From NCBI GenBank assembly GCA_934525405.1, contig CAKSZF010000028.1, forward strand, positions 1-16,823: 16,823 nucleotides of DNA, written 5' to 3'. Numbering within the stretch: the first letter of the stretch is position 1; each line of letters starts with the position of its first letter. Of this stretch, positions 13,305 through 16,823 are shown piece by piece. Made by a program: the position numbers and the translations under genes. Source of the stretch: an uncultured Faecalibacterium sp. Lineage in GTDB: Bacteria > Bacillota > Clostridia > Oscillospirales > Ruminococcaceae. Under the pieces are notes generated by a model. It searched no databases and had not been told where the DNA came from. It was given only the letters and a program-made list of their open reading frames with translations.

Positions 13305-14909
13305 ATGTACACCAGTTACAGTACCCTGCAGCGCAAGCAATTGTCCAAGCAGGTCTATACCGATACCCAGAGCACCTATCTTCTGGTCTACGCGCCGGGG
13401 CGTCACAAAGCGCTGGAAACGGCGCTGCAAAACCAGCTGCACCGAAAGTTCCGTCTGGTGACGCGGCTGGAGGGCGAACTGACCCCTGCTGTGGCCGGGG
13501 TGCTGCTGGTAAGCGAGGATGTGGAGTGCACTCCCACCGCCCTGACCTATTTTGCCGCCGCCCTGCGGGAGGGCGCAGACCTTGCGGTCTGTGACGCCGC
13601 CTTTGGCTTTGACGGCGCTACCGCCCTGTACCTGAGCACCCAGCACCTGCCGGGCAGCCGCTGCGCCATGGTGTCCCGCGCATTGCTGGACGAGGTACGC
13701 GCCGCCGCCCGGGGCAGGGACAGCGTAACCGAGCTGCTGCGTCTGGCGCATGCCATGGCGCAGCACAGCTGCTGCATCCCGCAGGCGCTGCTGCACTTCC
13801 GCCGGGAGCTGTGCGCCGACGACGTGTTCTCTGCCAAGGGACGCCGTGCGCTGATTTTAAGCCACGAGCTGACCATGACCGGCGCGCCCATCGTGCTGGT
13901 AAGCGCCGTGCCGGTGCTGCGCAGCTTGGGTTTTGAGGTCGTGGTGCTGGGTCCCGCGGACGAAGGCTCGCTGCCGCTGTTTCTGGAAGCCGGAGCCGCC
14001 GTGGTCACCCGCCCGGACTGCGTTACTTCCAGCGCCCTGTGGGGACTGGCCACCAGCGCAGACTTTGTGCTGGCCAACACGGTGGTGGAAGCGCCGGTGG
14101 TGAGCACCCTGAACGGCTCCTTTGTGCCGGTGCTGTGGTGGCTGCACGATGCCTTTGCAGGCTACCCCTTCATCGCCCACAAGATTCCTAAGGAGCTGGG
14201 CAAAAACGTACACCTCTGCGCCGTAGGCTCCCACGCCACCGCCGCCATGCACTCCGTCCGGCCGGATTTTGCCATTGAGCAATTGATCTACGGTCTGCCG
14301 GACTACGCTGCCGAGCAGTTCCCTCGCTACGACATCAGCTTTGCCGGGGGGCGTCCTCTCTTTGTGACGGTGGGCTCGCTGGAGCCCCGCAAGGGCCCGG
14401 ATATCTTCTGCAATGCCATTCGGCTGCTGCCCTCTGCGGTGCGGGAGAAAGCCGCCTTTCTCTTTGTGGGCAAAGCCGCCGACAAGGGGATGTACAGCGC
14501 CGTGGACAGTCTGGTGCGGGACTACCCCCAGACCGTTTTCTATCGCAAGCGGCTGGAGCGCCCGGAGGTCAAATCCCTGATGGAGCAGTGCAGCTGCGTG
14601 GTGTGCGCCTCCCGGGATGACCCCATGCCCACCTTCGTCACCGAGGGTCTGATCTTCGGCAAGCCCTCCATCGTATCGGAGCACACCGGCACCGCCGGGC
14701 TTGTGACCGAGGGCGTGGACGGCTTCCTCTACAAGGACGACGACCCGCAGCAGCTGGCCGATAAGCTGTCTTGGGCCATCGAGCACCCGGAGGCACTGGC
14801 CGCCATGCACGACAGCTGCCGCCGCCTGTACGAGCAGCAGTTCTCCAACGAATCCTATGTCGCCACCCTGACAAGGCTGGTAAAAGAGCTGACGGACGGG
14901 GAAGAATAA
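13305..14909 (+). CDS. Glycosyltransferase: degenerate GT2-like front fused to GT4
   Basis: A 534-residue cytoplasmic glycosyltransferase. Residues about 180-530 are a GT-B fold of family GT4: ALILSHELTMTGAP at 182-195 (nucleotide-sugar loop), LFVTVGSLEPRKGPD at 352-366 with Lys363, and ASRDDPMPTFVTEGLIFGKPSIVSEHTGTAG near 435-465. The first acid of the usual E-x7-E pair appears as Asp (438/439) and the second is Glu447, as in several polysaccharide GT4 enzymes. Residues about 20-170 resemble the second half of a GT2 domain: LLVSEDVECTPTALTYFAAALREGADLAV, then CAMVSRALLDEV, then CIPQALLHFRRE. The nucleotide-binding start and the DXD/DDD motif are missing. That half is probably inactive. GGAGGAG precedes the ATG. 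The gene probably shares a transcript with the coiled-coil gene and is followed by a terminator. Cell-surface polysaccharide assembly is inferred. Confidence 0.87.
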   Translation: MYTSYSTLQRKQLSKQVYTDTQSTYLLVYAPGRHKALETALQNQLHRKFRLVTRLEGELTPAVAGVLLVSEDVECTPTALTYFAAALREGADLAVCDAAFGFDGATALYLSTQHLPGSRCAMVSRALLDEVRAAARGRDSVTELLRLAHAMAQHSCCIPQALLHFRRELCADDVFSAKGRRALILSHELTMTGAPIVLVSAVPVLRSLGFEVVVLGPADEGSLPLFLEAGAAVVTRPDCVTSSALWGLATSADFVLANTVVEAPVVSTLNGSFVPVLWWLHDAFAGYPFIAHKIPKELGKNVHLCAVGSHATAAMHSVRPDFAIEQLIYGLPDYAAEQFPRYDISFAGGRPLFVTVGSLEPRKGPDIFCNAIRLLPSAVREKAAFLFVGKAADKGMYSAVDSLVRDYPQTVFYRKRLERPEVKSLMEQCSCVVCASRDDPMPTFVTEGLIFGKPSIVSEHTGTAGLVTEGVDGFLYKDDDPQQLADKLSWAIEHPEALAAMHDSCRRLYEQQFSNESYVATLTRLVKELTDGEE

Positions 14910-14913
14910 TGAA

Positions 14914-14958
14914 AAAAAGCACTGCCGGACAGCTGCACGCTGCCCGGCAGTGCTTTTT
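14914..14958 (+). terminator. Terminator of the glycosyltransferase operon
   Basis: A perfect 15-bp stem (14914-14928 with 14944-14958) encloses a 15-nt loop; AAAAA begins the left arm and TTTTT ends the right arm. It begins five bases after the TAA stop. The symmetry would allow termination from either side. Confidence 0.93.
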
Positions 14959-15043
14959 CACGGGAGAGGTCTCCCCATTTTATCAAATCCCCCAAATTGC
15001 AAAACAAAGTTCCGCTTCCGTTCACAAAGGGCGGCGGGAGATG

Positions 15044-15052
15044 TGCTATACT
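15044..15052 (+). promoter_or_regulatory. Extended -10 promoter of the flippase-like gene
   Basis: TG at 15044-15045, one base, then TATACT at 15047-15052 makes an extended -10 element. No good -35 is present at 16-18 nt spacing (the nearest TTCACA is at 20), which is acceptable for extended -10 promoters. The implied leader is about 33 nt. Confidence 0.65.
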
Positions 15053-15091
15053 GGTTCCAGAATTTCCGGTACCGAAAGGAGTTTTGTTTCC

Positions 15092-16129
15092 ATGAGCCAA
15101 GCCGCCGCGCAGCAGCCCTCCCGCAAAAAGACCGTGATCTCTCTGCTGGTGCTGCTGGCACTTACCTGCATCATCGTGTTCATTTTTAAGGATCACTGGG
15201 CCGAGATCACCACGGCGCTGGCGCAGCTGTCGGTGTGGCAGGTGCTGGCGGTGCTGGCGGTCGGCGTCAGCTACCCCCTGCTGGAAGGCTGCGTGGCGTG
15301 GGTCATCGTGCGCAGCCGTCTGCCGCAGTTCAAGCTGTGGCAGGGGCTGGATGTTGGCTGGTGCGGCACCTTTGGCAACGTGGTCACGCTGGGTGCCGGT
15401 GCGGTGCCGGTACAGCTGTACTACCTGCACAAGGCCGGGCTTCCGCTGGGCCCCGGCGCAGGCCTGATGACGCTGGAATACGTTTTCCACAAGAGCACGG
15501 TGCTCCTGTACGCCACCGTGATGCTGCTGTTGCAGCACCGCTGGCTTTCCGCCAACACCACCGGTGTCATGCGCTACCTGCCCATGGCATACGCTGTGGT
15601 AGCGGTGATTATCGTGGCGCTGGTGCTGCTGTGTGTCTCGCCGCTGGTGCAGAACCTCGCCCGCTGGCTGCTGGGCTTTCTGCCCAAGACCGAAAAGTGG
15701 CAGCAGCGCCGCGCCGACTGGCTGGAACAGCTGGAGGTGCTGGGCACCGAGAGCCGCCGCCTGCTGGCAGATAAGCCCCGCTGCCTGAAAATTTTTGCCC
15801 TGCAGGCGCTCAAGCTGTTCGGGCTGTTCTGCCTGCCCTACCTGTGCATCCGGTTCATGGGGCTTTCCCCGCTGGGCTTTTGGCAGGTGCAGCTGCTCAC
15901 CAGCCTGATGCTCTTCGTCTCCAACGCCCTGCCCAACGTAGCCGGGATGGGCTCGATTGAAACCGCCTTTCTGCTGGTGTTCGGCAGCTTTCTGGAGCGG
16001 GGCGAGGTGATGAGCGTGCTGATGCTCTACCGCATCGCCAGCTATTATGTGGTATTTGCCGCCAGTGCCGTGGGCTTCTTCATCGCCCAGCGGCATCTGG
16101 CACGAATGGAGCCGCCAAAGGAGGCGTAA
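15092..16129 (+). CDS. Flippase-like membrane protein, LPG-synthase TM family (UPF0104-type)
   Basis: A 345-residue integral membrane protein with about eight hydrophobic segments. It matches the lysylphosphatidylglycerol synthase transmembrane region family (also annotated flippase-like domain): KLWQGLDVGWCGTFGNVVTLGAGAVPVQLYYLHKAG at about 81-116, and the late block LPNVAGMGSIETAFLLVFGSF at about 280-300, corresponding to the family's P-x-x-G-G-x-G-x-x-E segment. It lacks the cytosolic GNAT-like domain that would make it a full MprF, so a lipid or lipid-linked-sugar translocation role is more likely than lysyl transfer. The ATG at 15092 follows AAAGGAG at 10-nt spacing; the frame is open back to 14771 but crosses the terminator and promoter, so the longer start is rejected. 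The next gene follows after four bases. Confidence 0.86.
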   Translation: MSQAAAQQPSRKKTVISLLVLLALTCIIVFIFKDHWAEITTALAQLSVWQVLAVLAVGVSYPLLEGCVAWVIVRSRLPQFKLWQGLDVGWCGTFGNVVTLGAGAVPVQLYYLHKAGLPLGPGAGLMTLEYVFHKSTVLLYATVMLLLQHRWLSANTTGVMRYLPMAYAVVAVIIVALVLLCVSPLVQNLARWLLGFLPKTEKWQQRRADWLEQLEVLGTESRRLLADKPRCLKIFALQALKLFGLFCLPYLCIRFMGLSPLGFWQVQLLTSLMLFVSNALPNVAGMGSIETAFLLVFGSFLERGEVMSVLMLYRIASYYVVFAASAVGFFIAQRHLARMEPPKEA

Positions 16130-16133
16130 ACGG

Positions 16134-16598
16134 ATGAAAAGTTTCCACATTCCCCGCACCGCTTTATTTTTTATCCTGTTTGCACTGGCAGCTTTTGCGG
16201 TGCTATACCATCCCATCGACCTGAAAGCACTGGTACGCGCCAGCTCGCAGGGCACGCTCCGCACCGAGGAAGTGGCGCATTTTGGCAGCACAAACGACAT
16301 GGACTATCACCTCCTCTCCATGGACAGCGAAGAGTTCCAACAAACGGCAGAGCTGCTTTCCACCGTCTCCTGCCGCAAAAAACTGAACCAGCGCTATTCT
16401 GCCTACACCCACACCACCTTCCCGGTGCAGTCAGTCACTGTCAGCTTTTATGACGATGCCGAAAATCAGAAGTTTCTGCTGACGGTATACTCTGACGGCG
16501 TGTGCATCCTGAACAGCGCCTTTGTCAGCGTAAAATACCCCGGCGGCGGCGCAGCGCAGCTGTATGAACAGCTGGCGGAGATGGGGCCTTTGGCATAG
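16134..16598 (+). CDS. Small membrane-anchored extracytoplasmic protein, unknown function
   Basis: A 154-residue protein. Residues about 9-24 (TALFFILFALAAFAVL) are one hydrophobic segment after a short basic N-terminus, giving an N-in/C-out anchor or uncleaved signal; there is no lipobox cysteine. The remainder is predicted to lie outside the membrane and has strand-like segments (TFPVQSVTVSFYDD; KFLLTVYSDGVCILNSAFVSVKYPGG). I recognise no family. Its ribosome binding site AAAGGAGG lies within the last codons of the flippase-like gene and only four bases separate the two, so they are translationally coupled and probably work together. The ATG at 16134 is preferred over the longer upstream frame because of this site. 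A strong terminator follows at 16702. Confidence 0.8.
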   Translation: MKSFHIPRTALFFILFALAAFAVLYHPIDLKALVRASSQGTLRTEEVAHFGSTNDMDYHLLSMDSEEFQQTAELLSTVSCRKKLNQRYSAYTHTTFPVQSVTVSFYDDAENQKFLLTVYSDGVCILNSAFVSVKYPGGGAAQLYEQLAEMGPLA

Positions 16599-16640
16599 CG
16601 GCACAGTTTCCTGTTAAACCGGAAAGTTTTCCGTTGCGCC

Positions 16641-16695
16641 AGAGGCTCCCTCCCAGAGGGAGCTGGCTTTGCGCAGCAAAGACTGAGGGAGTTTC
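16641..16695 (+). repeat. Hairpin-mosaic intergenic repeat, short copy
   Basis: Two back-to-back hairpins with 3-nt loops, GCTCCCTC/GAGGGAGC (16645-16663) and CTTTGC/GCAAAG (16667-16681), are followed by ACTGAGGGAG (16682-16691). The order (GAGGGAGCTGGC, hairpin, ACTGAGGGAG) matches the element at about 5215-5330 in the opposite orientation, but without the inserted palindromes of that copy. It lies between a stop codon and the terminator. Confidence 0.65.
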
Positions 16696-16701
16696 CTCAC
16701 A

Positions 16702-16756
16702 AAAACAAAAATCGGGGCACTCAGGTGGTCAAGCTGAGTGTCCCGTTTTTTGTTTT
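16702..16756 (+). terminator. Long bidirectional terminator
   Basis: Arms 16702-16724 and 16734-16756 form a 23-bp stem with one mismatch and one G-U pair around a 9-nt loop. The core CGGGGCACTCAG is flanked by A-rich and T-rich outer arms, so it can stop transcripts from either side. It ends the flippase-like/small-protein transcript. Confidence 0.9.
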
Positions 16757-16764
16757 CTTTGCGT

Positions 16765-16788
16765 CGGCTGTGGTACCAAACACAGCCG
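16765..16788. other. Hairpin at the right edge
   Basis: CGGCTGTG (16765-16772) pairs with CACAGCCG (16781-16788) around an 8-nt loop. No U-run follows on either side. The last 35 bases of the window contain nothing I can assign. Confidence 0.45.
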
Positions 16789-16823
16789 GTGCCGCGCCGG
16801 AAGCAGCAGAGCAAACCGTGCTG

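Noticed and set aside
14771..15091. 107-residue N-terminal extension of the flippase-like protein
   Set aside because: It overlaps the glycosyltransferase end, a perfect terminator and an extended -10 promoter; the ATG at 15092 has its own ribosome binding site.

Overview
The window looks like a chromosomal segment of a GC-rich, low-oxygen gut Firmicute of the Oscillospiraceae, most likely Faecalibacterium or a close relative. This is inferred from the overall base composition, the strong GGAGG ribosome binding sites, the ClpB and AsnA sequence types, a CIRCE (HrcA) heat-shock operator, and palindrome-rich intergenic repeats. No database search was possible, so the genus is an inference. I see no rRNA, tRNA, CRISPR array, insertion sequence or prophage.

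Left part (1-7776). The 3' end of a short-chain dehydrogenase of gluconate 5-dehydrogenase type runs off the left edge and ends at a perfect 15-bp terminator. Four leftward genes follow: a CNNM/CBS/CorC membrane protein, the disaggregase ClpB, ammonia-dependent asparagine synthetase AsnA, and an MFS transporter. Each appears to be its own transcription unit. The clpB promoter is near consensus (TTGACA-17-TATATT), has a CIRCE operator at its start point, and is followed by a 20-codon leader ORF with its own strong ribosome binding site.

Middle part (7863-10955). A compact leftward operon encodes an AMP-forming acyl/aminoacyl ligase, a free-standing carrier protein, and a condensation-like HHxxxDG acyltransferase. 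Together they look like a split, single-module activation-carrier-transfer machine. Its substrate and acceptor cannot be read from the sequence. This is the best candidate in the window for an undescribed system.

Right part (11039-16823). Divergent from that operon is a membrane acyltransferase (family 3) with two candidate promoters. After a strong hairpin come a coiled-coil protein ending in an SSWRLTAPLRRLL tail and a glycosyltransferase with a decayed GT2-like front and a GT4 back. After another terminator and an extended -10 promoter come a flippase-like membrane protein (LPG-synthase TM family) and a small membrane-anchored protein, translationally coupled. The right half therefore reads as cell-surface glycan or lipid assembly, and the ligase/carrier/transferase operon could supply an acyl group to that surface material (inference).

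Intergenic DNA is rich in hairpins. One palindromic element (about 5215-5330) and a shorter relative (about 16641-16695) share a core in opposite orientations. A different palindrome cluster lies at about 530-735.
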